DNA from: Chamaecyparis obtusa
Taxonomy: Eukaryota > Streptophyta > Pinopsida > Cupressales > Cupressaceae
Assembly (NCBI GenBank): GCA_027943335.1
Contig: BSBK01000764.1
Span: 124,001 to 188,000 of the forward strand
Direction of reading: 5' to 3'
DNA length: 64,000 bases
In this document: positions 23,934 through 34,640 of the stretch, piece by piece
How the letters are laid out: every line of letters begins with the position of its first letter
How positions within the stretch are numbered: position 1 is the first letter of the stretch
Program-made: the position numbers and the translations under genes
The notes under the pieces: generated by a model
What the model was told of the DNA's origin: nothing
What the model saw: the letters and a program-made list of their open reading frames with translations, nothing else
Database searches by the model: none

Positions 23934-24245
23934 CGAGAAGCTCAAGCCCCGTTACTATGGACCTTTCCGTGTAGTTCGCCGCGCAGGGGAAGTTGCATGA
24001 GCTGGATTTCCCTCCTGATAGCAGGGTTCATAATGTCTTCCACGTCTCACGCCTCAACAAAGCATTGGGTTAGCATGTTGTACCATCTGCGGCGTAGAGT
24101 TGTTAGAGAGTTTTTGGTGAAGTGGCACGAACTTCCTGATGAGGATGCCACTTGGGAGCCTGAGGATATTCTGCAGCACCTGGGATTGTTATTGCTTGGG
24201 GACAAGCAATCTTGGGGAGGGAGGACTGTAATGTCCCCATTTTAG
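23934..24245 (+). pseudogene. pol: pol C-terminus of element D with chromodomain
   Basis: Pol resumes right after C with [13 protein letters not shown], followed by a stop and frameshifts and the [14 protein letters not shown] block. About 30 residues found in element I between this block and the chromodomain are deleted. The chromodomain-like segment reads RRRVVREFLVKWHELPDEDATWEPE (written here as RRRVVREFLVKW then ELPDEDATWE). The frame ends LLLLGDKQSWGGRTVMSPF with TAG at 24243. The last six codons lie inside the 3' LTR, which starts at 24227. Chromodomains in chromoviruses target integration to chromatin. Confidence 0.88.
24191..24210 (+). promoter_or_regulatory. Pre-PPT hairpin (D), inside the pol frame
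   Basis: 8-bp arms ATTGCTTG and CAAGCAAT surround loop GGGA. The same bases encode part of the pol tail (LLGDKQS). The polypurine tract follows to 24226. Confidence 0.65.
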
Positions 24246-25620
24246 CAGGTCTCTGCAGTTGAGCATAGTCAGTTCATCAATGCGACCTTCGTCAGCTGAC
24301 AATGTTTTTTGAGGGTGTCTGGGAGTTTCTGGGATGGACTTACTATTTTTGGTAAGTCTATTTTTAGCAGTGGCTATTTCTGGTAGGCCAGTGCCTATTC
24401 CTGGTTGGGCAGTTGGACCTGGGCTTTGTCAGAAGTTCATTGATATCAGTTAGATTTTCTATGGCTTATATTTTAAATGTTGTTATTAAATTAAATTATT
24501 TTGATTTAATTTAATAACTTACGACTTTATAACTTTATGTTATAAAGTGGAGTTATATTAAAAGCCAATTAAGTGAAAAATAATGTAAAGTGCTCTTTCC
24601 AAAAAGCATATATATTCTACTCGAAAAAGCACTTTACTCATCTTTTATGCAATCATTATTTTATTGAAGTTCGTGAAGAAGACAAACCTAGCTAGGGTTT
24701 CAAGGACTCATTCATCATCTCGTGATTTGAGCCATTACCTGTGAATGGTGAACTTCGCAACTGTTGATCTGTGAGCATTCAATTCTGTTACTAAGATGAT
24801 TTCTTTCCAATGCTGAGGTATACTGGATTTGCTCGAATTTTATTCTACAGGCAAGCATTGGTTCTAGGAATTCTTAATTATCTTCATACTGGTTTTTCGA
24901 AAGTTGGTGGATTTCGCTAAGTATCAAAGTTGTGATTTATAATTATTTTTCTGAGTCTGGAAGCCACCCACGAAATTGTTGTGAAAGGTTTTTTGTATGC
25001 TGTGTGAGGTGTGAAGAAGTCACGCCTCACTACTCTTGCTGTCACGGCTATCATTGGGAGCCGATATCTTGCTGTCACGGCTAACATTGGGAGCCAATAT
25101 TTGTTTGTTAGAGGCCCTGTGAATACTCCCTGAGTATTCTCTCTTACACGCATCAGCAGTTGAAGTTTCTGCAGGCTGCGTTAAGGTCTAACAGCACACA
25201 GCCTCCCTTCCATTGCTTACGGTTTTACTGGGGAGCCGTCAAGAGGCTTGCAGAGGTCTTCAGATTTATACAGGCCCCCAGTCACGTTTTCTATAGCAGT
25301 CACGTGAAACAATACCTGGAAACGTCAAGCATTTCTGGCTGCAGCAAGGTATTTAATTGAATGGACATAGCATTTGCAAAGGTGGCGAATATTATCAGGT
25401 GCTCTAATTTTTATATTGAATAAATATTTGAATATACTTTGTAATGAGAATTAAACTGGTTAATGTTATCAAAGATATTCAATTTATTTTGCTTGGTATA
25501 TCTGGAAGTGGTGGAAATTTCATTTCATTGTTTTAATGATCCTACCATTTGAGTAAGACCGTTGCAAATCATATCAAATTTAGTTTATTGATCCCGAAGG
25601 AGCCAGACAAGCTCTTCACA
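24227..25620 (+). repeat. 3' LTR of element D
   Basis: 1394 bp, TGTAATGTCCCC...CTCTTCACA, highly similar to 12052-13446. Confidence 0.93.
24338..24357 (+). promoter_or_regulatory. Variant LTR palindrome (D 3' LTR)
   Basis: Identical to the 5' LTR variant with core CTATTTTTGG. Confidence 0.5.
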
Positions 25621-25895
25621 AATCCAGGTGGTGGCAAGATTGGCATAGTAGGTTGAAGTCTGGAGTTATTCTTTTTGGCATGCATCGATTTAGGATTTGG
25701 CATCCTGGTACATTTGATTGGACACTTTCCAATGTGTTGTGGGATCCTATGCGTGCATCGGGGTTCCAGTCTGGGTTCACTGACAAGTATTGCAATGTGT
25801 ACATGTTGTGGGTAACGGGCAGTTTGGCATTTGATTGCCATGTACATGGTCCATTTCAAATGTACAATTCTAGTGCACAGAGTATGGACAGATGA
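25621..25895 (+). pseudogene. ORFX of element A, C-terminal end
   Basis: Element A resumes after D. A frame from 25653 reads to a stop at 25893 (starting KSGVILFGMHRFRIW). Its position matches the C-terminal tail of ORFX in B and C but the sequence is much diverged. From here to the PPT there is no further coding. Confidence 0.5.
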
Positions 25896-26009
25896 ATTGT
25901 TGTTTATTGATGTGTAGTTGTTATACTGGTGCTACAATGGTGTTACAGTGTGGGACAATTCTTAGTCTTTTTTTGGTCCTCCAGTGCAATGGAGTTTCCT
26001 TGTAGTCGT

Positions 26010-26031
26010 GATTGCTTGGGGAGAAGCAATC
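26010..26031 (+). promoter_or_regulatory. Pre-PPT hairpin (A)
   Basis: Arms GATTGCTTG and GAAGCAATC surround loop GGGA; only the loop-closing pair is lost. The polypurine tract AGGGAGGGCGGAC ends at 26046/26047. Confidence 0.6.
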
Positions 26032-26218
26032 TTAGGGAGGGCGGACTGTAATGTCCCCATTTTCTTGAGCACCAGAGTTTGAGGGATTAGCCTATTTTGT
26101 GACCCTTGTAGGCTAATCAGTTGGATAGGGGGTCTCAGTTGGTCGAGCTAGCGGTTGGTTTTCCACTCTAGTGGTCGGCGTAGTTCAAGTTTGCTCTTTG
26201 TTTGAGGCAAATTGGCAA

Positions 26219-26238
26219 ACTTACTATTTATAGTAAGT
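26219..26238 (+). promoter_or_regulatory. LTR palindrome with MEF2-type core (A 3' LTR, copy 1)
   Basis: Perfect copy. Confidence 0.6.
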
Positions 26239-26341
26239 TACTACTTCAGGATAGTCGGAGTTTCTATTCTTTAGCAAGGCACCTAGACAGTTTGCTAGCA
26301 GTGTGGACTCGTGGTGACATTGACAAAGCTTCAAGTTTGGG

Positions 26342-26361
26342 TCTTACTATTTATAGTAAGT
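26342..26361 (+). promoter_or_regulatory. LTR palindrome with MEF2-type core (A 3' LTR, copy 2)
   Basis: The core is perfect; only the outermost arm base changed. Confidence 0.6.
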
Positions 26362-27740
26362 CAAATTCTGGTGGCAGGAGCACCTAGACTCATGGTATGC
26401 ACTATGATTGACTCATTTGTCAGTTGTCTCAATCAGAACTTGGGTGATAATCCCTGTCAGTAAAATTATGACATTTGGTGTGGTACTTTTGGAAGGGTAT
26501 TAAGCTATTGATTCAAATGATGTTATTAATTGAATTCATTTAATTAATAATACGAGCTGTTATAAAGTAGCAACTTGGTACTTATTTTAAAAGTGCATTT
26601 AATATGCCTAAGTTATGGAGGGAATGTAATTATTTATTATATTTCAAATGTTTCAAAAGCTTTTATATTAAAAGCAAATATGTTCAAAAAGGTTAAGTGG
26701 TCTTTAAGTTATGTGAAGTGTGAATTTGAAGCTAGCTGGCCGATTCATAATGAGAGTTATAAAAGCCTTCACACAAGGAAATCAATTCATTCTTGATTCA
26801 TTTGTTATTTGTGTTTGGGTGAAGAGGAATTTGGAACAAGGATTTCAAGTTTTGAGCTTAAAGAATTGTAAGTTCTTCCAAGCTTTTCCAACACTTTAAC
26901 TAGTGAAACTATCCAGCGAATTGTGCCTAGAGTTAGTCTCAATCAGAGGGAACATTGTGCGATGAATTACGATTGTATGTGTGAAATATTTCAGCGATTT
27001 TCATCGGGGAATTAATATAGAGAAAGAGGTTGGTATTTATTGCAGATTGAAGACTCCATTAATGGCAGACCTGTAGCTCTTGTTTGCAGCCATTAATATC
27101 AGATTTCAAGTTTTTAATTTGCTGCTATAGTACCCATGTGAACAGTAACACTCCAGTACCGTGAACAGTAAAATGCCTAGGGTTTGGGCTCCAAAACACC
27201 TTTGTTTGTGGCGGCTGGGTTAGATATTACTTGTAGCAACATAATATCTTGGGAAAAGTCATCCATTTGGCTGTAACATCAATATTTGGGGTTTCAAAGG
27301 TTTCATACAATTCCAAGTTTTTAAATCAGACTTTGTATTTGCCTTCCTAGTTGTTAAGTTTCAATCCTTTAGCATATATATCAGATTGTAAATGGAGTTG
27401 TGTTCATGCATTGCAATATGGTTGAATCGTTATGAATACTCATTGCTGTTGTAATTTTTATATTTCAAGCATTTTCCTTATTTTCCATATGTGGAATCAA
27501 AACCAAAGAAAGCTAATATATCTCAAAATAAAAACTAAAAACACATTCCAAATCAAAACACAACAACAATATCAGTCATTGGCAAAGCAAATTTAGTGTT
27601 GGTAAAGGTTGAACCAGCAAGGTTCTTTATAGTGATATCAGAGCTTGCATACAAAGTGTTTGACTAAATGTCAAACAACCAAAATTAAACCACAGTCCAA
27701 TATTTGTTAGAGTTGGAACCCCACGGGTTCTGACATTCTC

Positions 27741-28234
27741 CTCCATAAACATTGCTTCTTGTTTTGAGTATGATATAACTCTGTAGTAGTAGAAAATTGA
27801 ATGCTTTGTAACATTCTTACATTAAAATAGTGTTGAAAATGTTTTTGTATACTTGCAATATTTGCGCCTATCATAGACAATATGCTTTTCCATACTACTG
27901 GGATGTGGAACATCAACTCTGATCCGGTGTGTGAGGGACTAGCAGCCCCCAATAAAGTTGTTTAGGCATGAGGCTTTCCAAGAATGTTTTTGGGCTCTTA
28001 GTGGTTCTTTTAACCGCTGGTTTTCTACACAATGTATTATAATACACTTAGCATTTTCCCATATTGACTTTCTTATAAATACTAGCAGCAGATATTTTAT
28101 TGTATCTGTGAACAATTGAGTTATTATGGTGAGTATTTTTATTGCTAGGCTTTCTCTTCAATTGGTTTTGGGGGAAAAATTTCTTGTTATCCTATGATTA
28201 TGTCATCATTTATTTCTACCATATTTTAGATTCT
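27741..28234. other. Anonymous flank, nothing recognised
   Basis: AT-rich sequence between element A and the solo LTR. No gene or repeat terminus is seen. Confidence 0.5.
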
Positions 28235-28239
28235 ATAAG

Positions 28240-29277
28240 TGTGATGTCCCCATTTTAGCAGGTTTTAGGAGTTTGGTTAAGTTAGCTCATCATCGTGACC
28301 CTTGTGAGCTAACATCTGGTTTTGAGGGTCTCTGATGTTCGACTTGCTATTTTTAGTAAGTTAGGAGAGTGAGTTCTATTTTTGGCAATGCTCAGTGGTG
28401 ATGCCTTGGGTCTAGACTTTGTCAATTTCATGGAGTTTAACTGATTAATAGCTTATTGGAGGTTATTAATTAAGTTTACCTTAATTAATAATTTTATGAG
28501 CTTTTTGTTTTAATTGAATGGTGTGTTGAAGAAGGCTCTGAAGTGAAATGAGTCTTCATGAAGCTACTTGGCATATAGTGTGTTGAAGAAGCCACGTTTT
28601 AAATGCTTTTTAAAACAAGTCTTGGAGATTTTTGAAAGCTATCTCTTATGCATATTGTTTTTGTTAAAAAACCGAAATTGGTGAGATCTCCAAGGGTTTC
28701 GAAATTGTACTCCAGGTTGAGAACATTTTTTCTTTGCTTGTGTGGCACTTTAAACCAGCATCAATGACGGTAATTGTGCTTATACCGTGTGGCTATATTC
28801 ATGAATGTTATGTGTACATATTGGGGGGGCTGTAATCTGTTTTGAGGGAGTGCGATTGATCTTGAGAAGGTTGTCATCTCCAATTTTGAGCCACACTAGA
28901 TTCTAAGTGGGCTACCTTCATTGTATGGAAGGCTGTGTTGACTCACAGTGCAGGCGTCAACAACCATAGTGACTGTGTTTTGCTCAAGGGTGGCTGCATT
29001 TAGTAAATCTCCACGCAGCTGCGATTCATATGAGGTGCACATTGGCTAGTGAAGTTATACTTATCAATCAACATTATATTTATAATTGCAAGGTTGAAAG
29101 AAATTGCAAATAATATTTTAGTATTGAGTTGTTGCATTTTTCAATTCATGTATTTGTTTTGTCAATTCCATGTATCTTTGAAAATTCAAAACAAAAAGGA
29201 TATATTAGAAAATTGCAAAACAATTCAAGAAACAAACAAAAAAATTCTTCAGCATAGAGACAGCAGGGCTCTTTACA
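28240..29277 (+). repeat. Solo LTR (D-related)
   Basis: 1038 bp starting TGTGATGTCCCCATTTTAGCAGG (first 20 bases checked) and ending CTCTTTACA. A perfect ATAAG duplication (28235-28239 and 29278-29282) flanks it. No internal sequence or second LTR is present, so it arose by LTR-LTR recombination. Confidence 0.9.
28342..28361 (+). promoter_or_regulatory. LTR palindrome, MEF2-type core kept (solo LTR)
   Basis: It reads ACTTGCTATTTTTAGTAAGT. The arms and spacer changed but the core CTATTTTTAG still fits CTA(A/T)4TAG. Confidence 0.55.
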
Positions 29278-29282
29278 ATAAG

Positions 29283-30008
29283 CACTCCTTCCCTTGCATA
29301 GATTTATCAATTATTTTTCCTTCATTTGGTATCAAATCAAGAGTTTAGCTAGTCGTTTGATAGCAAGAGTATCTATGCTCTATGATAAACCATTTCTTGA
29401 AGGAGAACTCTATGTAGGTAAATATTCTTTGCGAAAGGTAATGGTGAGCACTTCAAGCATTGAGATAGAAATTTAATAGCCAAAACTTGAAATTATGAAA
29501 TCTTAAGATACAAGATCTTATGGACAGAGGTCAATGGAGTGATGTGTCAAGAAAGACGCCCTCAAACATGATGATAAAAAACTCAAGAAAGATTGCAAAG
29601 AGTTTGATACATTTGTGCTTTTCAAATTTAATGTTGTTGGATGTAACAAGAGAAGCCAACTAAGGAGCTATAGGATAAGCTAGGGCCTTTGTATCAAACA
29701 AATCTTTTATCAGTGAACCCAAGGGATGCGCAGCTGTGCCAAAACAATGAAGTATCGGGTGCGGGGACGTCCCCGGGACGGATATTCCATGCACTCGAGC
29801 ACCCCCGCCACAGCTAGAGAGCCGCCACACCGCAACCGCACCGACACCCCTCCCTGCACTGCACGGGTGCTCTGAGACACGCGTACAAAGGGACGATACT
29901 TGGGGACTGCCCTGGCGTCCCTCGACCGCACCTAGGACGCGACGGGGTGCGACCAACTACAACAACCCAAAAAGAAAACAAATTTAAGTGAGAAGTCTGA
30001 GTCTAGTA
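29283..30008. other. Anonymous stretch with a GC-rich island (about 29730-29955)
   Basis: 29283-29700 is AT-rich with nothing named. 29730-29955 is sharply GC-rich, with the palindrome GGGGACGTCCCC near 29762 and many CpG. Open frames on the minus strand there look like a by-product of base composition. Origin unknown. Confidence 0.4.
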
Positions 30009-31020
30009 TGTGATGTCCCCATTTTCGTGAGCATAGAGTTCGAGGGATTAGCCTATTAATTGACTCTTGTAGGCTAATGAGGTTGGTTAGAGGGCCCTTT
30101 GAAGGATGCAACTTCTTCAATGATTAGAGTTTTGCGAATTTGGCTTTCGTTCGAGGTCTCCAGGACTCCGTATGCAGTAGTTGCTATTTAGAGCACATCT
30201 TTCTATTTATAGTAAGTTTTGAGAGGCTCAAAGAGGGACCCCTGCTATATTTAGAAATGGGGTATGGTCGTATGTGGCTTGATCATCTCAACTACCAGTT
30301 CAGATGGCGTGCAAAGATGATGAGTAATAATGGAGATATTAATATTTATTTGGCTAAAATAAATTTTAATAGTTTTGAGCTTACATTATTAAGTTGTAAT
30401 ATAATTTTATATTATAACTTAAGTCACTTAAGTGAAGGATCAAGTTATCATAGATGGGGCCAAGTGAACAATTAGTTTTAAAAGAATTATTTGTGCACCA
30501 ACTATAGAGTTTTAATTGAAAAATTAAAAGTGGGAATATATCTTTTATCTCACATTGGCCAGGAAAGTGTTTGAGCTCTGACAAGAAAAGAATAAAAGGG
30601 ACTTAAAAGCTCATTCTCACGGAGATATATTATGTTTATGCTTTGATTGAGATTTCTTCTCTGGAGCATTGGAGTTTGCGAGAAACCAAGGGTTTATGCA
30701 GTCTTTAAAGCTTATCGGCATTGCAGAGTGTTGCATCTTCTTTGTAGCAGCAGTCAGAGGGTGTGAATATTCGTCTGATATTGCTAATCTGGTTGGCTTC
30801 ATTCAGGAGTCATCATTGTGTTGATTGGAGGGATTATTCCTAGATGTTATTGATAGATTAGAGGCATATTCTCATAGCAGATTGAGGGCATTGAATTGAG
30901 CACTTATCGGCTTTTTATGGTTGTTCGAAATATTGCTTTTTGCTTGTTATTCATCTGCCCTACCCTCTCTTCCATACTTGGTTCGATTTATGTGTTTTAT
31001 TTAATTAATATGAAAACCTG
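30009..31020 (+). repeat. LTR fragment K (A-related)
   Basis: It starts TGTGATGTCCCC, continues with phrases close to LTR A (gagggattagcctatt, tgtaggctaat) and has the palindrome at 30198. The right end is not resolved; it abuts the inverted LTR of element F near 31000-31040. Confidence 0.6.
30198..30217 (+). promoter_or_regulatory. LTR palindrome, MEF2-type core kept (K)
   Basis: One arm base changed (CTTT for CTTA); the core CTATTTATAG is intact. Confidence 0.5.
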
Positions 31021-32265
31021 GTAATTGTGCAAAGTTCCAATGTTTGGCTGGAAATGGTCTTATTTCAGTCACCAAGCTGCCACCAATTACCAAACAGCAA
31101 TAACCAAGCGCCCGAATGGATGTTGCAGCCTTTGAATTTGCTGACGCAGTCTCCTGTAATGTTGACGCAACCTCCCATATAAAAACATGGCTCTATGAGA
31201 GTCCACGTAGCCACCCTAGGAGTTAATGTGGCCTCCCAACCAAATCGTAGACACTATGTTGCAACTCGCTACTGGTTGATTCCCCATGTGAGCCAAACAA
31301 AGAACACACCAGCATAAATATTTCCCAGGTGAACCACAAGGAAAAACGTACCAGTGCTTAGGGCCACGAACTGAACTGCAAATGCACAATAATGATCAAA
31401 TTTGGTTTACAACAGCACCAAATTTGCAATCAATGGGATCAAAATTACTTCTTAGATACTCAGCACAATTCAGCACTTATTCCAGTGATTCAAAGTGCAA
31501 AAAGGGGAGGAATCAGTCCTCTCAAACCCTAGTAGAAAACTCTTTACCCAATTCTCCAAAATGATAAAATAACAAGTCAAGAATGTGGTTCGAATTCTCA
31601 TAAGCCTACATATATAATATTTTAATTCAGTAGCTTCTCAATGACACTTTTCATTTAAAAGCCACTTGCTTTATGGTTGCACATTTGAAAAATAATAAAC
31701 TATTATATTTCCCTCCAACTTAATGAAGAAAAAGACCCTTTCATTAAAATAATGCTATTCTGACACATAGAGTCCCTGTTTTATGTGCTCAAGGTTTAAA
31801 ACTTCTCAACCCGATTCCAACGAGCTATAACACAAAGGTGCCCAATATACAATCCCAATAAACATAGCAACCTTAGTCAATTTAATTAAATAATAATCAA
31901 AATTCACCCGTCTTGCGAAAATGATTGAAGAAGCATCAGAATCGAAATATGATAGCATAGCCATGATCTTGATGATGAAAGGCGATGACTGAACCTAACA
32001 GAGTGACTTTTTAAAAATAGACGCTCCCTCCAAGAATCTTGGAGCCCAAACCGGAAACTGAAAATAAAAAATGAGACCATCATTTAATTCCTTTAATTCA
32101 TCTCAGCTCATCAGAAAAAACTGTTGACTTACTATAAATAGTATGTCCCTCAAACCAGGCCAAAACCCACATCAGGGCCCTCTAATCACCAGTATTAACA
32201 TACAAGGACCTAGTGATAGGCTAAATCTAATAACTCAAATGCTCGCTCAGAAAGGGGACATTACA
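31020..32265 (-). repeat. 3' LTR of element F (minus)
   Basis: Read on the minus strand it starts TGTAATGTCCCCTTTC at 32265 and is B-like to about 31600, then diverges, with GCTGCG-like units (31100-31260) resembling the middle of LTR C. The last part is missing or unrecognised. Confidence 0.7.
32127..32146 (-). promoter_or_regulatory. LTR palindrome, MEF2-type core kept (F)
   Basis: The plus strand reads ACTTACTATAAATAGTATGT. One arm base has mutated; the core CTATAAATAG is intact. Confidence 0.55.
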
Positions 32266-32280
32266 GTCCTTCCTCCTCAA

Positions 32281-32302
32281 GATTGCATGTCCTCAAGCAA
32301 TC
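32281..32302 (-). promoter_or_regulatory. Pre-PPT hairpin (F)
   Basis: Minus strand: arms GATTGCTTG and CATGCAATC around loop AGGA, with one mismatch. A purine tract follows to the LTR at 32265. Copia element G inserted directly beside it. Confidence 0.6.
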
Positions 32303-32304
32303 AC

Positions 32305-33712
32305 TGTTGGCATTAGTTGATTAACCGGCAAGAATGCAACCGGTACATGGCAAAAGAGGTATTGTCATTGATTGGCAAAGAGGTGTTGTCATTTAAGACT
32401 AAGGATACCAGTGTTCGATCTATGAAGCAAGGACAAACACAGTTGACAACAATAAGTGCGAGGAGAGACTAGTTTAGAAACCGGTGACACTGTGCAAGTA
32501 AGAAGAGACTATATCTGTTACTAATAATGCTCTAACTGATCATCAAAGCAACCGGTCACCAAGGAAGATGCAACCAGTAACAGGAACCAAGGAAAGGATG
32601 CAACCGGTACAACCAGTGAAAGGGAAGGTGAAAGGTTAAAAAGTCTTAACCTATGCACAACCTAAGGATATTAACCAATCAAGTAAAGATTTCATCACGA
32701 CTGATGAACCAGGGAAAGTCATAGTCAACAAACAATTGTCTGACTCTTTGACCAAGATTTGTTGCTCAAAATCCAATAGACTTTAAGTTATCAAGACGAT
32801 CGGTACAAGGCGTGATTGAAGGTTTTAATGCTAGAATTTGTGGCATTAAAACATGAAGATATCTCTTGTGAAGGAAAGCTTTCGACACGCATTTGTGGTT
32901 TCTTTCATAAAGCAGATAAAGCATAGCATGCATCAGATGTTCCCTCAGTGAACTGATACTCCACTGGGTGATGGATCCGAAGGTGATCTTTAAACAGGTC
33001 GTGCATGTAAAAAACAGATAGGGCAAAAAGTCTATATATTCCTCTGTCTGACAAAAATATAGTTTGCCCTCATTCTGCCAAAGAAAAGAGTGAACCTGGA
33101 CGCTGAAGAAGCTAAGGTGAAGAGAGGAGAAGAAAGTAAAGTGTGCAGAGAAGCACAACAGCGAAGGAGAACATACTTGCAGTGACCAGTGATGATTTTG
33201 AGTTGAATAGAATAGTGATCTTCTCAGGCTCAGCAAAGCCATCATCAAAAGATCAAACCCTCTATTGCTCTCTGATAATTGCAATAGCGAAATCCCAATA
33301 TTTTGGGTGGACATTAATAGGTCCCTTGTATTAAATCCCTTGACCGGGTGACATTTGTTTAAGTGTTCTAAGTCCTCTAACCAAGCAGGTTCTAACAGGC
33401 CTTAATTCTTAAATCCCTTAACCAGGTTGCAACTAACAGTGCGTTTGTAATCCTTTAACAGGGAAGGCTCTTTACAGGGCGCACTTCAGAAAAGTGCAAA
33501 ATTTGCGAGGTTTACTCACACCGTGGTTTTCTCCAAATTTGGGTTTCCACGTGATAAATCTAGTGTTGTCTATTGCTTGATTGTTTGATAGCTATTTCTG
33601 TTCAAGAATCTATTCTGCTTATAGTTTTAGTTATATTATATCAGATTTGTTTTTAGAAGTTTTAGTGGGTGTTGATTCACCCCTCCCCTCTCAACACCGA
33701 TTGGGACCATCA
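32305..33712 (+). repeat. 5' LTR of element G
   Basis: 1408 bp, TGTTGGCATTAG...GGGACCATCA. Confidence 0.95.
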
Positions 33713-33714
33713 AT

Positions 33715-33727
33715 TGGTATCAGAGCC
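33715..33727 (+). other. Primer-binding site of G
   Basis: TGGTATCAGAGCC, tRNA-iMet complement, two bases after the LTR. Confidence 0.9.
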
Positions 33728-33735
33728 ACTTTCCT

Positions 33736-34640
33736 TTGTCAAAACGCTGCTTAACCGCAAAAGGAAAAAGATCAAATGATGAGGAAGGACCAAAGTTTTC
33801 TAAGGAAAACTTCACTCTATGGTGTAGCAGAATGAAGCTGTATATGAAAACCACCAGAGATCAATACTGGAATCATGTAATTTATGATTACACCGAACCC
33901 ACCAATACCCTGACACCGGATGAGCAAAAGATTAGCATCGAGCATACTGTTACAATGGATATGATAGCAAGTACACTACCTGATCAAGTGTATGCAGAGA
34001 TTGAAAATCTGACTACTGCTCACAAGATGTGGGCTAAGCTACAAACAGTATATGGTGGTGACCCACATGTTCAAAGAGCTAAGGTAGAAAGTCTTAGAGG
34101 TAAATATGATGATATGAGAATGAACGAGGGAGAAGATATTGAGCAATACAGCAACAGAATAAAAGAAGTGATGAACTCGATCAAAAGCGTTGGAGGAACA
34201 CTGAGTGAAGAAGATGTGATAAGGAAAATACTGAGAACATTGAGGCCTCAATATGCTATCAAGATCTCAGCCATATAGGAGCTCAGATCAGTGACCACTA
34301 ATCAAGTCACTCTTGACTCCCTAATTGGTAAGTTGACTACATTTGAATTGAGCAATTTTGATAACTTACCCATTCAAGAAACTGTTTTTAAATCTTCTGT
34401 TAATACCTCTTCCACCAAGAAAGGAAGAGAAACCGGTAATAGCTCTACGGTAAGATTGGAAGTTTTGTTGAGAATTTTCTCTCTAAAGAGATGGAGCAAG
34501 ATGAGTTTGAAGCACTCGTCGCTAGGAGATTTCTAAGAGGAAAAGGGAAGTACAAAGGTAAACTCCCACTAAAATGTTTCTCTTGCAATAAGATAGGACA
34601 CATTGCTGCAAGATGTCCAGACAATGAAAATAAAGAGAAG
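33736..34640 (+). pseudogene. gag: gag of element G (broken)
   Basis: Copia Gag of the UBN2 type: blocks FTLWCSRMKLYM near the N-terminus, then MWAKLQTVYGG and YSNRIKEVMNSIKSVGG. A TAG at 34276 falls where the sense reading would be Gln (AIQELR-like), then the same frame continues to about 34450, where it shifts. The zinc knuckle CFSCNKIGHIAARC (C-x2-C-x4-H-x4-C) is at about 34575-34617 in the new frame. Confidence 0.88.

Larger units (their letters stand above)
12052..25620 (+). mobile_element. Element D: Ty3/gypsy chromovirus inside A, itself split by C
   Basis: LTRs lie at 12052-13446 and 24227-25620 (nearly the same length, closely similar). The flanks are GATCC (12047-12051) and AATCC (25621-25625), one mismatch. 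The internal order is PBS, gag, protease, RT, RNase H, integrase, chromodomain, PPT. Element C interrupts pol at 17939-23933. Several stops and frameshifts make D defective. Confidence 0.93.
867..27735 (+). mobile_element. Element A: nested non-autonomous LTR retrotransposon carrying ORFX
   Basis: Two long LTRs (867-2547 and 26047-27735) enclose a primer-binding site, remnants of ORFX and a polypurine tract. The element is flanked by a perfect 5-bp duplication TTCTC (862-866 and 27736-27740), which fixes both ends. Its own sequence is only 867-4697, 5945-6223, 11850-12051 and 25621-27735; the rest is later insertions (E1, B, D with C inside). No gag, protease, RT, RNase H or integrase of its own is visible, so it probably moved using proteins supplied by another element. 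The two LTRs differ at many sites and by an indel, so it is the oldest layer of this nest. Confidence 0.93.
26047..27735 (+). repeat. 3' LTR of element A
   Basis: 1689 bp, starts TGTAATGTCCCC, ends TTCTGACA, followed by the TTCTC duplication. It lacks the third palindrome present in the 5' LTR and has an extra ~70 bp segment near 26850-26950. Confidence 0.93.

Noticed and set aside
29325..29345. Possible primer-binding site (tttggtatcaaatcaagag)
   Set aside because: Weak match to the tRNA-iMet complement, and no LTR ends just before it other than an unrelated solo LTR with its own TSD.
29660..29956. Cys/Arg/Gly-rich minus-strand frames
   Set aside because: Explained by the GC-rich island; no domain or start context supports a gene.
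32766..33314. Minus-strand frame of 182 codons, partly repeated at 42454-42981
   Set aside because: It lies antisense in both LTRs of copia element G; duplication comes from the LTRs, not from gene conservation.
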